Below the pieces are notes generated by a model that made no database searches, was not told where the DNA came from, and saw only the letters and a list, made by a program, of their open reading frames with translations. Shown here one piece after another: positions 36,001-47,110 of a stretch of DNA of 64,000 nt. Position 1 is the first letter of the stretch, and the number at the start of each line of letters is the position of its first letter. Origin of the DNA: Hymenochaete sp. R1 (lineage: Eukaryota > Basidiomycota > Agaricomycetes > Hymenochaetales > Hymenochaetaceae). The translations under genes and the position numbers were made by a program. The stretch is taken from contig JAFREE010000047.1 of assembly GCA_019400425.1 (NCBI GenBank), forward strand, positions 62,001-126,000, in the 5' to 3' direction.

Positions 36001-36716
36001 ATGAGCGTAATCGGCGGAGGACGCCACGGGCCCAATGTTTCTCCTGCATTATAATCGAAGGTCAATCGTACTTCACCAAAATGACAATGGAAATTGAACC
36101 TACCTGGTGCTCGTCTTCCTCACACGATGCGGACCAATCTCACTACCGGGACTACCTGATCGCATATGCAGAGCACTGGGTAGGCGTGGTAGAGCAGGTG
36201 GAAGAGACGAGGAACGGTTCTGAGGATGGAATGCTCCGAAAGATGGTAACGTTGCTCTCCTGGCCATGATACCCGCCCCGCTGGAAGCTCCAAGCCCGAT
36301 CCCGCCGATACCGTTCAGGCCTTGCTCCATTTCGGTATAGGAAGCAGAGTTGGAACCGGTCTCAGAGGCGGACGACGCGTAGTCGAAATCCGAGGAACAG
36401 GTTGAGGGAGCGTATGCTGCGGAGGAAAGACTCCCAGAACGTTGAGCATGATAGCGTTCCCTATCGCGGAAGCGGCAAGCTGATTTTGATAGCCTGCACG
36501 CTTCGCATTTTGGAGCTCCAGGTGTCTGGTGACATTTAATTTTCTTTGCGCGGCTAGAATGAAAGGGCAGCATTAGCTGTTGCCCGATGGTCTAATACCT
36601 CGATCGAAAAGAGCGTTCACTTACCATGTATCGCAGGCTGTTACGAGTCTTGAACGTTTCTTTTGCCTAGAGTTAGCGGCCTGAGGATCCTCGAGGATGA
36701 AGCGGATGCCGTCCAT
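33062..36716 (-). CDS. Zn2Cys6 fungal transcription factor
   Basis: Exons 36716-36625, 36553-36104, 36043-35645, 35342-35123, 35065-34930, 34808-34315 and 34253 onward. Read through, exon 7 ends at a stop at 33258 (928 aa). The last bases are a strong donor (GTGAGT at 33261) with a matching branch and acceptor (GCTAATC, TTTCAG at 33075), so a final intron adding a four-codon exon to 33062 is equally likely. Cysteines 28, 31, 38, 47, 50 and 57 form the C-x2-C-x6-C-x8-C-x2-C-x6-C binuclear zinc cluster, flanked by RAKKIK and RFRDRER basic sequence. Residues from about 300 (YQENFEQEGGERFLWLHVEA, PSVENLHSLVLLSWGEYGTGR, DLRQTWWAVVTLDILSS) match the middle-homology region of fungal_trans regulators. 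The C-terminal 300 residues are Gly/Ser/Pro-rich, a likely activation region. Targets unknown. Confidence 0.88.
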
Positions 36717-38707
36717 AGTTCAAAAGCTACGTGAAAGGGAAAATACAAAGAGTGTGAGTAGGGAAGAAAGTGGCTATGGAGAATTATCGTCCGGGGGGGG
36801 AGGATGGGAGGGAGGAGAAGACGGGATGAGAATGAGGATGGATTGAATGTCTTATAACGAAGAGCGTCGATCACCTCGACGCGTTCGAGTTGGGTTGGCG
36901 CGTCTGTTCGACAATCAAAACGGGAAGGTGATTATATACGCCATCCAGGGTCCAGGGTCCTCCTCCTCCTCAGTCCCTGTAATTCCCAAATCCCGGTTGA
37001 GATCCCATCTGGCAAGCATCAATTCTCTATTATCGCGATTCCTCACATGCGGTCTCCGGGGTCTTCCCCATCAACCACTCAGGGTTTTTTGATCCTGCCT
37101 TTGATACCGATCGTGCGCCCTCTTCCTGCTTCCTGCTCATTCGCCACTCGCCACAATTCTTTGATCTCCTCTCCGACACGGACCGCATTCACTTCAACTG
37201 CTCTGCTGAAAGGTTTGGACCATTTCACCACAACGCTTCATCCAACTCAACAGAAGAGCGTATATATTGAGTGCGACGAATGCACCCGCGTATATGCCTG
37301 TTATGCGCAAAACAATCCGTTGCTAACTCGTCGTTGTCGTCGTAGTACCGCGCTTTCGCAACGACAAGACAAAATGACGATGCTTCCGTGATATTGCCTT
37401 CAATCTCCCCATTGTCTTCCTCAAATTTGTCTCAAATTTTCAGCATCTTTTGCTCTCGCTCGAGGCTCCGAAGATCTTTTCTTCATCCTCATCCTCATCG
37501 CCCCCTGTTTGAGACCACACGTGATGTTTCTGCTTGGCCCCTGGTACACGGTTCTGGGTTCACTGACTTTAGAAAACGTCGAAAGAAGGACCGATGGGAA
37601 ATAATAAGCGATGAAAAAAGACCCACAACAACCCGCGAGTGCTTCAACACACGTTTTATGTAGCCGTCACCGTCGTAGCCCCTATGCGGGATTATGGAAG
37701 CATAGCAGAAAGGCAAACGTCATAAAGTCCGGGTGGCGCGACTCGGCCCTCGGTGCGACGACGGCAAGATTGCCTCGGCAGAAAGTTTGACGACAATAGG
37801 ATCTTGGAGTGGTACGGTCGATTGACTGCGAGGTGAGTAAAGTTTATGTGTATGTTTAGGGCGAGCAATCATCCATTCTACTAGTAGGAAAGGATGATCA
37901 AAACGGCTCCTACTAACTGTGACTGGGTGTCGCCGAATTGTAAGGAGCCACCTCTTCTTGGATACGGAAGCGTGAACCGGATTGGAGGATGGAGAGACGA
38001 GAGCACGTTTACTTTCTTCGCGTCTGTTCGACTTGTCGGAAAGAAACTCGGGAGCATTGCCGCCCCAAGTCAATTATCCATACGGAAGGATGACGCCTAA
38101 GCCACAAAGTCGAGGGCTCTACGGAGATTGCTTGGCACAATACAATGGTGAAGTCCTGGAAGTAATAGTGAGAGGAGGTGGAAGACATAGTAAGCGAATG
38201 CCGATGCGCACATGATGATTGCTTGAAAGACTTGCTGCTATGGAAGCGTAAAATTATGCGAATCCGCACTCACCACAAGGTCTCCCTCCCCCTCTCCTCT
38301 TTTTTCCGATCCTTCGCAAAGCTTTCCTCTACACTACACAACCGCCATGTTACATGTTAAGCCACCAAGAGCGCAGCAACGCGTGGGTTAGACTTCAAAG
38401 TTTCTTTCCGTCCTCCGAAGCGCAGGGCAAGAGAGAAAGGAGGGTCGATACAAAAATAGCAGGGTCGCACCGCCACCCTTGCCTCACGTTCCCCGGTCGT
38501 GACCAAGCACAACACAAGTAAACTCCGATTGTCAGTCAATGAAACTCCGCCTGAGCCCATTTTGTTCAATGAGAATGAATTTGCATGTCTCGTTAGTCGA
38601 TCATGAATGTCGTCATGACCCTCGATGGCTCCCTTCACCCTAGCTAAAGGGAATTTGAAAGTTTGAGCTTCGCTTTTTTTGTTACTAGCGATACAGACAC
38701 GACACAC
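36717..38707. other. Upstream region of the Zn2Cys6 gene, no gene seen
   Basis: About 2 kb of promoter-side DNA. It has a CTCCTCCTC-type patch near 36960, a G run at 36793 and CT-rich stretches around 37400-37500 and 38280. Short ORFs on both strands have no recognisable products. Confidence 0.5.
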
Positions 38708-39126
38708 ATGGAGCACTCAGAGCGAATTGGTAAAGGAGCGGCGAAGAAAGCGTTTGAGACCGACCAACTTCTGAATACGAACGTTTCATGCGAAGAAGTG
38801 ATGCTTGGTGACGAATACATGACTTGCGAAGACAGCGAAACACTCACGCAGGTTTGTGCGCTCGGTCGAGAAGACGTGCACTCAAGGTCGAAATCCAATC
38901 ATTCGGAGTAGGGATACCGACAATAACTAAATAAATGTCGGGGCAGCGGAGCAGCGCGCGCAACGAACAAGAAACGAGGTTCGATATAAAGCGGAGTCCA
39001 CTGCCTCCACGGCGCTCTAAAGCAAACGTTACTGGCAGCACTGACCCGCCGGCCAAGAATAGTGATGCAAACATCGCTGGTCGTTATATGATGGCGCCGT
39101 CCCGCCCCGAGAATAAAGTAGGATAA
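38708..39126 (+). CDS. Possible small unknown protein, two exons (weak)
   Basis: Exon 38708-38851 (MEHSERIGKGAAKKAFETDQ...) joins in phase 0 to 38947-39126 across an intron with donor GTTTGT, branch-like AATAACTAAAT and acceptor GGGGCAG, giving 107 aa. The IGKGAAKKAF start faintly recalls a glycine-rich nucleotide-binding loop, but no kinase domain follows in this stretch, so I assign no function. More exons downstream are possible because the end reads AAAGTAGG. It could equally be chance ORFs. Confidence 0.3.
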
Positions 39127-40302
39127 GATAGTCTGACTGATAGGGGCCCGATAGCTACCGATCCGATCATCCAGTTTCTGGTAACGCGACAGTATCTCTA
39201 TTCAGTACTGGCGTTCGTTTTTTGGTAACGATAGATCATAGAACCTGGATGTTATCTTTCTATGGTCGCCACAAGATGGCGTATAGATCTGAATGCACAG
39301 ACTCAAATGGAATGGATTTGTGTGAGGTGAGTTGGAAAACGTCGCAATTCGGACCTTCCAACAACTTGCGGTGCAAAATAAGTTAGAATATGCAGGTGTT
39401 TTCATTGAGTTATGCCACTGAAGCCATTCTGCTCATTTGTCTTTTTCGCCATTCTTCCGATTCCATCGAGTTCGGGGTCGTCACTTGTATTCTGTTCAAC
39501 ATCCACCGCGCGAGCATCGAACAGCACGTCCGGTATTCTCTAAGCAATTCGGAAAAGTAAAGATGTTAGTAACGTGAATGTCAAAACATTGAGATTATTG
39601 AATGAAAGCAAAAGAGAAATATCCAGCTTTTAACCGACAGGCATGGATTGTGGTGAAATATAAATATAAACCGGACAACCTCGTTGCTTCGAGTCGCAAT
39701 TGATATTTTACGTAGCAGACGCAAGAGAGTAATCAAAGAGAAAAAAAAGGAAACACAGAAGCACAAGCAACGGCATGACAGAGAATGAACACCGCCGTCC
39801 GTGAATAATAGAGGCGCAAGACAGACGGTGATCAACGAAATAAGATAACAAATAGTGATACACGAGCCGGCGCTATCGCTTCATAGCATGCCGAATTCTA
39901 TGAGCCTGCTTGATGACAGAATCCTATGATGCCTCACGTTCCACGGTTTCGACGGAGACAAGCACCCTGGGTCATGTCACAAGTCCTCGGCCTCGGCCGG
40001 GCAAAGCGCATTTTTTTAAACTTCACACAAATGAAGCAAACTGGAGCAAGACGACGAGGGAAATTGATGGAAAGTACAGCCACTGTGGGCCCCGATTATT
40101 GTTATTTGCTTCAGATGTCGCATCGCCTCGATGAGGGACCAGACCTTCCCCATTCAGATGAAGCGGCCCGTTGGCAACCAACACGGACCACGTCATTTGC
40201 CCATGCTCGCCACAGAAGCAAACGAGCCCCCGAGCTCACAGGTAACACCGACCCTTCGTCTGAGACGCAGAACGTGTGTTTGATACAGTGAATCGGGATA
40301 TA
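39127..40302. other. Intergenic spacer
   Basis: No recognisable gene. A 121-codon plus-strand ORF at 39926-40291 is basic and Arg-rich, overlaps another ORF in a second frame and lacks family features. Confidence 0.45.
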
Positions 40303-41842
40303 CTACCGTACCTGATCATGATGCACTCCCTGTCGGGCGTCGTTCCAGTCCAATTCGGAGTTTTGTGAAGGTGAAAGTTGTTCACGCTCGCTGAGTTCGA
40401 GGGATAGTCCAGGGATCGCGCTGGCAGCGTTAAATGAATTGTCGCCATTGACCGAACTCTCAACGGACTTGCGGTATTTGTGGTATGTGAAGAGAACAAT
40501 ACCTATGCTCGGGAAATATGCCTGAGTATCAATAAGCGATTTCAGGATTAAATTGACAGACATACCGCTAACAGTAATGGCAACGCCAACAATGTTTAGA
40601 GGGGTGAGCTCGTCGCCGAAGAGCCAAGCAGATACAGAGATCTGTGAAACCTCTTTTGCAATTCCAGCAATAGACATCGGAACAACCCCCGCTCTTTGTA
40701 TAATACTTACAATAAATCTTAGTCTCATTCTTTCGCACAGTCCACATAATGATACAGCTCAACTCACTAATACTCCGTGAGGACCATGAAAAACGCAACG
40801 GTACCTGGCACAGCCAAAAAGAATATGGTGTTAAAGGATGCTGATATACCTTCGAAGAATTTGCTGTGGAACACATCGATCCAACTTTCCAGGAAGAGGC
40901 TGACTATGGCCAGACACGCCCCCATCGTTGGTGCAAGCCAGTAAATCGTTGCTGCGGGGTTGTTGAGGCCCATTTTCTCGTCTTTCAACAGCAAATGGGT
41001 AAGACTCCACCGCAGCCCACTCAGAGCGCTAGCGCTTGTGACAAGTACGAATCCAAGAAGGTCAAACTGGGCTTCAGTAGCAACCATCATAAGTACGCCG
41101 ACGAAAATAAGGAATATTACTCCGACAACTCGGAATGAGAAGACCTCCAACTTGAAGAAAAAAGCGAAAACTAGGACGAAGATGAGCGAGGATGACTTGC
41201 ACATGGCTAGCATACCTAGAAGTCAGAAACATTAATAGACAAGCTGAAAGACACCTCTTACTATAGAAAGAAAGCGTGATAATTTTGAGGGATAAGTTTG
41301 ATAATCCAATATCCAATCCAGTTGCAATTGCTGTGGGTGCAACCTTTTGTCTGATTTAAATTGTAATTAGAAGTATACATTGTCAAAAAATAATAATACC
41401 CACATGTAGTCTTTTTTACCAGGATCGTATGGAGGACGGAATTTCTTCGACCATACATTTCTCACGAGGGCAGCCAGAGCGAATTGGACGAACATATGTA
41501 GCATGGTTACAAACAAGGGCCACGAAAAGCCATACCGATCGGGCGAGAACATCCATTTGTTATACACAGATAGAAGCAAAGCAGCAAAGAACCTAAATCC
41601 CCATTGTCATTATTATGCTGAGTAGGCAGAGGGCGTAAAACGCACCATGCTGCAATAAATAAAGAGTTGACGACGGCGTTCCTCCACCAAAGTCGTTTTC
41701 TCTCTTCCCTTGAGACGGGTCGCATGTTTTCGTCATAGTTACGCACGACAGGATTAATCGCAAGAACTTCTTCTTCTTCGTCACTTGGAGTGGGTAAATC
41801 TGGGTCCGTGCTGGCACGATTGTACCCGCCGCGTGACGCCAT
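40303..41842 (-). CDS. Triose-phosphate/nucleotide-sugar transporter family protein (SLC35C2/YMD8-like)
   Basis: Exons 41842-41646, 41592-41404, 41350-41262, 41206-40768, 40705-40566 and 40502-40303 give about 417 aa. A cytosolic N-terminus rich in acidic residues precedes about ten membrane segments: FFAALLLSVYNKWMF, PLFVTMLHMFVQFALAAL, APTAIATGLDIGLSNLSL, the TMCKSSSLIFVLVFAFFFKLE hallmark block, GLRWSLTHLLL and RAGVVPMSIAGIAKEVSQI. This order matches the TPT/EamA branch containing yeast YMD8 and animal SLC35C2, Golgi/ER carriers whose substrates are poorly settled. The start is the in-frame ATG at 41842; the frame opens earlier only through GTG, so an extra upstream exon cannot be excluded. 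The end could be spliced at CAG|GTACGG, replacing the last two residues with a seven-residue tail. Confidence 0.85.
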
Positions 41843-44170
41843 CGTTGCAGACCAAATTGTCGATTCAATTGGGCTATCCGACTCTGCTACTCCGATGGAC
41901 CCTTTCACTGCTTTTGCATCGTCTTCGAGGACGAGGCTGTTGTGCGTACTACGATGTTCATCAACAACACGAAGGGCAGAAGGGAAATGAGGAATAACTT
42001 ACATGCAGTTGCAATGAAAGCTCGGCAAAAGCAGGCAGTGTTGACGTGACGCGCACGAGAATTCCCACACTCGAAGCTCCCATCACAATCAATGCAGAGC
42101 AGAGACAATACGTTCTTTTCTTTTCGCTCGTTGTCAGACACATTCCCTCTCCCACAAATATTCTCGATGACTTATGAGCCTTCTGCCAGTGGCCGCAGAA
42201 GCCTATGGCTCGTACTGAAGGGCAGATCCGACTACGATTTATGTGAGAGAACTGAAAAAGTATTAATCTGATAACGAGATCCTTTGATCGCAAAGTTCAT
42301 TGTACAGCCAATTTCATCAGGAATCTAGGCAACCCAGAGCATAGGTCTTTCATCTTGCTCGCATAAATATGTCCTCACATCTGTCCACAAGATGTTTGTA
42401 CCTGTGTCCTGCGCAGTGCGGTAAATAACTCAACACCCTCATCAACATATGATCCCGACCACTATTTTGTTCCGCAAGCACGGCCAAACGGGTCCCCCGG
42501 AACCCTTATGGTTTCGGCGACTCTTCTTCCGCCGCCTAGCCATTCCAGCCATTCCCTAGTCATTCCCTTGTCTTTGGCGCCCAGACGCAAAGAAGTCAAG
42601 AGCTTATCATCACATCCCGACTGAATTGGAATGTGCGGCGGCAAAGAGCGAAATGGCGGGTAAGGTTTCGCGGACCCGCATGCATATACGCATGCGTAGA
42701 TTGCGCAACCCGACGAAGCCGTTCGACCGAAGGCTTGGACAGCGGTAGTACGTTTGCCAGGGACAAAGGGTCAGCAGTCTCGGAACCAGGGTCGCAAGAA
42801 ACTCCTGAACCAGATCGCCAATGAGAAAACCCTTTTCTTCATCGCTAAGCTCGCTCTATGACGGAATTGTCTAGCTCGGTAAGTCAATCTTCAAAACATG
42901 AGGCGTTTGCTGCCCAACTCAAACGAGCCCCTAAAAGGCATATCGGAGATGGTACTGAGCCCTTGCGCCTTTCCTTCAAATCTTGAACGGCAGTAAAATT
43001 CCGATTGTAATAATCCTCTCACTACCAAACGGTGCGTGAAAGAAGCCGGAACGTCTTGGGTAACATTTTTAGCGATAGTTATCACGATACAACGAGGCTT
43101 CAAGTTGACCCTGCGAGCGCCTAAAGTTAGTTTCTCCGCAGGTGATAACTTCCATAGTTGTTCGAGAGTCCAGTCCACGACTGACCCTGTCTGACCCCTC
43201 GGCAAGTTGCAGGACGCTTAGCTTGAAAACAATCTGATTTGCGTGTTCATTTCTGTGGGCCAAATTGTTCGTCACCTAAGCGTAAGGCGAACGTAAACAG
43301 CAGAATACCATCGCCGGATATCCAAAGCATGTTCGCAGTGTATACGACCAATAGGCACTCCAAATAAATGAATAAATGATCAGAGCAAACATATCGACGA
43401 CTCGGGAATCCCATAGATTTACCAGTGAAAAAGACGTTGGATGCTTAACATTGAATGACCTTGAAGTCGGACCTACTTCGACGTGCAGTGAAAGTTGTTA
43501 GTTCATAGTGAGAAGGTCCTATCTTACCTTTATAGTCATCTGCATCTGAGAGCTCTGAACACCTCAAGAGACCACCAGATCGGTTCATGACAGAATATAA
43601 TCGTGCTTCCTGATTTTCATACCGTCGAGCGAAAAAGGAGGATAAAAGAGGCGATGGAAATTCTCCGACCAAAAGAAAAGAAAGAAAGACCAAAACTGAA
43701 GTTCGGTGGTGGCTCACTCCCTGGAGACGTAGAAAGGGAGAATGCGTGGCTAGCACAAATTCCGGGCTCCGACACGAGCCAGCGAGCGGGCAATGTCCCG
43801 ACACTGGCATCAGAGAGACAACAGGTCCCGTGCACTTTTGAGTTCGCCGGTTTAGCGTGTATGCACACGCGCATGCATACTGCAACCCTCGGCCATTTGA
43901 AATAGTGTTGATCCCGTCGGAAGACAGTTCACTTCTCTACTTCTTGGGCGTGTCCAATCTGACAAGAAGTGTTTGCTAGGATCAGAAGACGTAGTACGCG
44001 GATAAAGAATACCTCGATCCTAGACCCTTTGATAGCCGGCAATTTTCTGAAAATGCAGATGGACCGAGAAGCAGGTGGCTGATCACAAGGAAGATGGAAC
44101 GAGAAGGTTCGGAGAACGTCACAGTCAACTACCCGTCAATGACATTGATTCAACAATATTAATGGGTGAG
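41843..44170. other. Intergenic 2.3-kb spacer
   Basis: No gene recognised. It contains presumed promoter of the transporter and short unsupported ORFs (for example a 146-codon minus-strand frame at 43885-43445, overlapped by two others). A near-palindrome GCATGCATATACGCATGC lies near 42676. Confidence 0.5.
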
Positions 44171-44178
44171 GGTGAATG

Positions 44179-44547
44179 AGGACCCCCGAATCTCCCTATA
44201 AGAGGCCTCCGCACGGGGACCACCCGCTCACCGGAAAAAATCCTGGAGGCCTCCGCATGAGGACCACCCGCGGAGCAACCGGCCCGGAGGGCCCGACCCA
44301 GAGGCCTCCGCACGAGGACCACCCAGTGGAGGCGCAAAAATTTGTACGGTGAAGTCGAAAGGGTCATGTGACCGTGGGAATGTATTGCTTAAAAAAGCCG
44401 AAAGGCATCGGCTAAGTTCGGCTATTCCGAATTTTTGGTGAGGGCACCCCTCTGGGACCACCCGCCGACACCCTCAGGACCACCCGCAAATGGACCAAGC
44501 GGGTGGTCCCCGTGCGGAGGCCTCTTATAGGGAGATTCGGGGGTCCT
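44179..44547. mobile_element. hAT-like MITE, 369 bp, 50-bp perfect inverted ends
   Basis: The left end (AGGACCCCCGAATCTCCCTA and onward, 44179-44228) is repeated as an exact 50-bp reverse complement at the right end (44498-44547). An identical 8-bp word GGTGAATG flanks both sides (44171-44178 and 44548-44555), a target-site duplication of the size made by hAT transposases. Inside, the unit GCCTCCGCAYGRGGACCACC recurs at least three times near the left end (about 44205, 44249, 44304) and again inverted in the right terminus. There is no coding capacity, so it is non-autonomous. Perfect ends and duplication indicate a recent insertion, about 0.22 kb upstream of the RACK1 start codon. Confidence 0.88.
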
Positions 44548-44570
44548 GGTGAATGCGACGAAGACTGACC

Positions 44571-44600
44571 AATTAATTAATATTAATATTAATATTAATT
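44571..44600 (+). repeat. ATTAAT/AATATT simple repeat
   Basis: Thirty bases made only of A and T in an AATATT-type hexamer, between the hAT-like element and RACK1. Simple AT repeat; no other feature. Confidence 0.85.
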
Positions 44601-44773
44601 GCAAGGTTAGGGCGGCCGCAAGCGTTCACGTGAATTTACCACGGTACCACAGAACCTTACATAAACTGTACAGTCACCTTCCTTTTCGAGATGGAAGATT
44701 GGCGCGATGCAGAATCGACTTCGCGTTGGGCGTTGAGAGAAGTTCAGAAACGCGTTCGACCCGACCAAAAAAA

Positions 44774-46009
44774 ATGACTGAGCAACTCCGCTACCTTGGC
44801 TCTCTCCCGGGACACAAAGGATGGGTGACTGCGATCGCGACGTCGCAAGAAAATCAGGACATGATTCTGACTGCTTCTCGGGACAAGACCATCATTGTCT
44901 GGCAACTGACCCGGGACGTGAGCCAGGACAGCTTTGGGTATCCCAAACGAGTACTCACTGGCCACAATCATTTCGTTTCGGACGTCGTCATCTCCTCTGA
45001 TGGTCAATTTGCCCTTTCCTCATCGTGGGATCACACCCTTCGACTCTGGGATCTCAACACCGGTCAAACTACGCGCCGTTTCATCGGTCACACCAACGAT
45101 GTTTTGTCGGTTAGCTTCTCTGCGGATAACAGGCAGATTGTCTCCGGTTCGCGTGACAAGACAATCAAGCTCTGGAACACATTGGGCGAGTGCAAATTTG
45201 ACATCAAGGATGAGGGGCATACCCAATGGTGCGTTGGTTCCAACAGACCGGATACTCAAGGGTATTGAAGCATGATTTTTAAAGGGTATCGTGCGTACGC
45301 TTCAGCCCAAATCCAACTAGTCCTGTAATTGTTTCGTGTGGTTGGGATAAGAACGTCAAGGTTAGCCTGAGTTTTCTTTACGTCTGTAGATTGTCGTCTC
45401 GGAACGGTATGATGTTACTATCTTTATATTTGCTACTTCAGAGGGCCAACCCCAATGAGACAATTTTTCCACCAAGATCTCTGACCATCCGAATCAACCT
45501 TCATTCCTGCAATTTGCTGATTCACGGTTCTTCTAGGTCTGGGAGCTTTCAAAATGCAAACTAAAGACCAACCATCTCGGACACACTGGATACATTAACA
45601 CCATCGCTGTTTCGCCTGATGGTTCGCTCGCTGCATCTGGCGGTAAGGATGGTATCACGATGCTCTGGGATTTAAATGAGGGGAAGCACCTGTATTCGCT
45701 CGAAGCCGGCGACATCGTCAACTCCCTTGTCTTCTCTCCCAACCGATACTGGTTATGTGCCGCAACCGATAGCTGCGTCAAAATCTTTGACCTTGAAAGC
45801 AAGTGAGTACCGTAATATCACCGGAGAAGAATATAAGATATTGACCTCACGTCCTAAGGTCGATCGTCGATGAGCTCAAAGCCGGCCTGGAAGGTGGTGC
45901 AACGGGCGCAGAACCCATCTGTGTATCTCTTGCGTGGTCAGCTGATGGCCAAACCCTCTTCGGCGGCTTCACTGATAACCTTCTCCGGATCTGGGAGGTC
46001 AGCTCGTAA
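44774..46009 (+). CDS. RACK1: RACK1/Asc1/Cpc2 ribosome-associated WD40 protein
   Basis: Exons 44774-45228, 45285-45360, 45537-45802 and 45859-46009 encode 315 aa, the standard RACK1 length. Seven WD40 blades are visible, with RACK1-specific text: [108 protein letters not shown] and [25 protein letters not shown]1 binds the 40S head and scaffolds kinase signalling and translation control. The start is MTEQLRYLG; the longer upstream frame has no family support. Intron 2 (45361-45536) is about three times longer than introns 1 and 3 (56 nt each) because it carries a snoRNA. Confidence 0.97.
45400..45491 (+). ncRNA. snR24: C/D box snoRNA U24 (snR24) inside RACK1 intron 2
   Basis: A C box ATGATGT (45409-45415) and D box CTGA (45481-45484) are enclosed by a short terminal stem (CGGAACGGT against CCATCCG, with a mismatch). 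Internal D' (CAGA, 45439-45442) and C' (AATGAGA, 45454-45460) boxes are present. Upstream of D' is ATTTGCTACTT and upstream of D is CCACCAAGATCT; both are the antisense elements I know from U24, which guides 2'-O-methylation at two neighbouring sites of the large-subunit rRNA. In Saccharomyces, snR24 also lies in the intron of ASC1, the RACK1 gene, so host and guest are conserved together. Expected to be released from the spliced intron lariat by debranching and exonuclease trimming. Confidence 0.92.
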
Positions 46010-47110
46010 TTTCTTCATCTTCTCCCGCGGAAAATTCGCATATGCAAATTGGGGATGTATTGCTGTATCTTGGTGTAGATTGATTGGCGCGAATGTGTTG
46101 TATCATTACACCTTCGATCGATGGGGGCTCCTTCTCACGTCCTCTTTTCTATCAAAATACGAAATTGTGCTCAAAGCTGCATTCACAAATTCCGTCTATC
46201 GTGCTTCGAGAGATTGCAGTCTTAAAAACGTGCTGGCGAATTTGAAAGATGGAAACAAGTGCTAGCGGGACTTGATATTGGCCTTAATGAATAGGGTACA
46301 TGTATCTCAAGTGTAATGTCTGATCCGCCGACCCTCTAACACTGAATACATACGCGACCTCCGCAGCCCGAGTCGGGATCTTCGTGTATTTTGAGTCCGG
46401 ATCGTTCGAGACTCACTGTGACCCCAGAGCAGGAAAGCGAGTTATTCGTATGGCATGTTGGAAGGTAAGGGGACGCGTTTCAACCGTCGGCTTCCTTCAG
46501 ATACACGGATGCAAATAGCGACAATTATGAGCAATTATGAAAGAAGGGCGACGCAGTGCACCGCTAATAGGACTATCGCAACATGAAAAACAAGACGCAA
46601 CATATCAGAACCTCATTTCGGTTGGATATGGTCGAGGGTCAATGGATTAAGAAGATGAACGTGTTCAATCCAGGGGACACATCAGAGCTCAAACGCGTAG
46701 CACAAGAATTTGACTCCTGATGCGTTGAGTGATAATTTTGCCAACGGCGACGAGGAAACGTTTACCATAAACAGCCAGTGTAACGCATAAAGGAGGAGAT
46801 GACCATGGCGGGAGTATCCTCAGGAGTCTAACCGTTCGCCCATAGGAAGTACTGAAATGCCTCGGAATTAGCGTTCAAAGCGGGCTCAATTCAGAGTAAC
46901 TTCAACTGCGTGATACCATTTTACCCATCAATCGCTTTGATATACAGCATTATCGAAGGACACAAATTTCACATCGGTTTGAGCATATCTTTGCGAAAGT
47001 CTCCAAGCATATCCACCATCACTTCTCAATGCCCTGAGTTCCGAGAAGCACCTCAAAAACCCTATCCATCAGCGAAGATGACCAACCGAGATACTTGAGG
47101 AAGAGTCGAT
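46010..47110. other. Intergenic spacer between convergent genes
   Basis: 3' flanks of RACK1 (+) and MED1 (-). Only short ORFs without recognisable products; no repeat or RNA gene noticed. Confidence 0.5.

Noticed and set aside
41905..42141. 78-codon minus-strand ORF just upstream of the transporter as a possible first exon
   Set aside because: No in-phase splice to the ATG-proximal exon was convincing, and its Cys-rich sequence is not seen in the family.
43445..43905. Overlapping ORFs on both strands up to 146 codons
   Set aside because: Mutually overlapping in several frames, none with family resemblance; typical chance ORFs.
44204..44330. Regularly repeated GC-rich units considered as a CRISPR-like array
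   Set aside because: The units are degenerate, unevenly spaced and match the inverted termini of the surrounding MITE; the genome is eukaryotic.
44549..44773. Upstream extension of the RACK1 reading frame
   Set aside because: The frame is open to 44549 but crosses the MITE target duplication and AT repeat; the family starts at MTEQLRYLG (44774).
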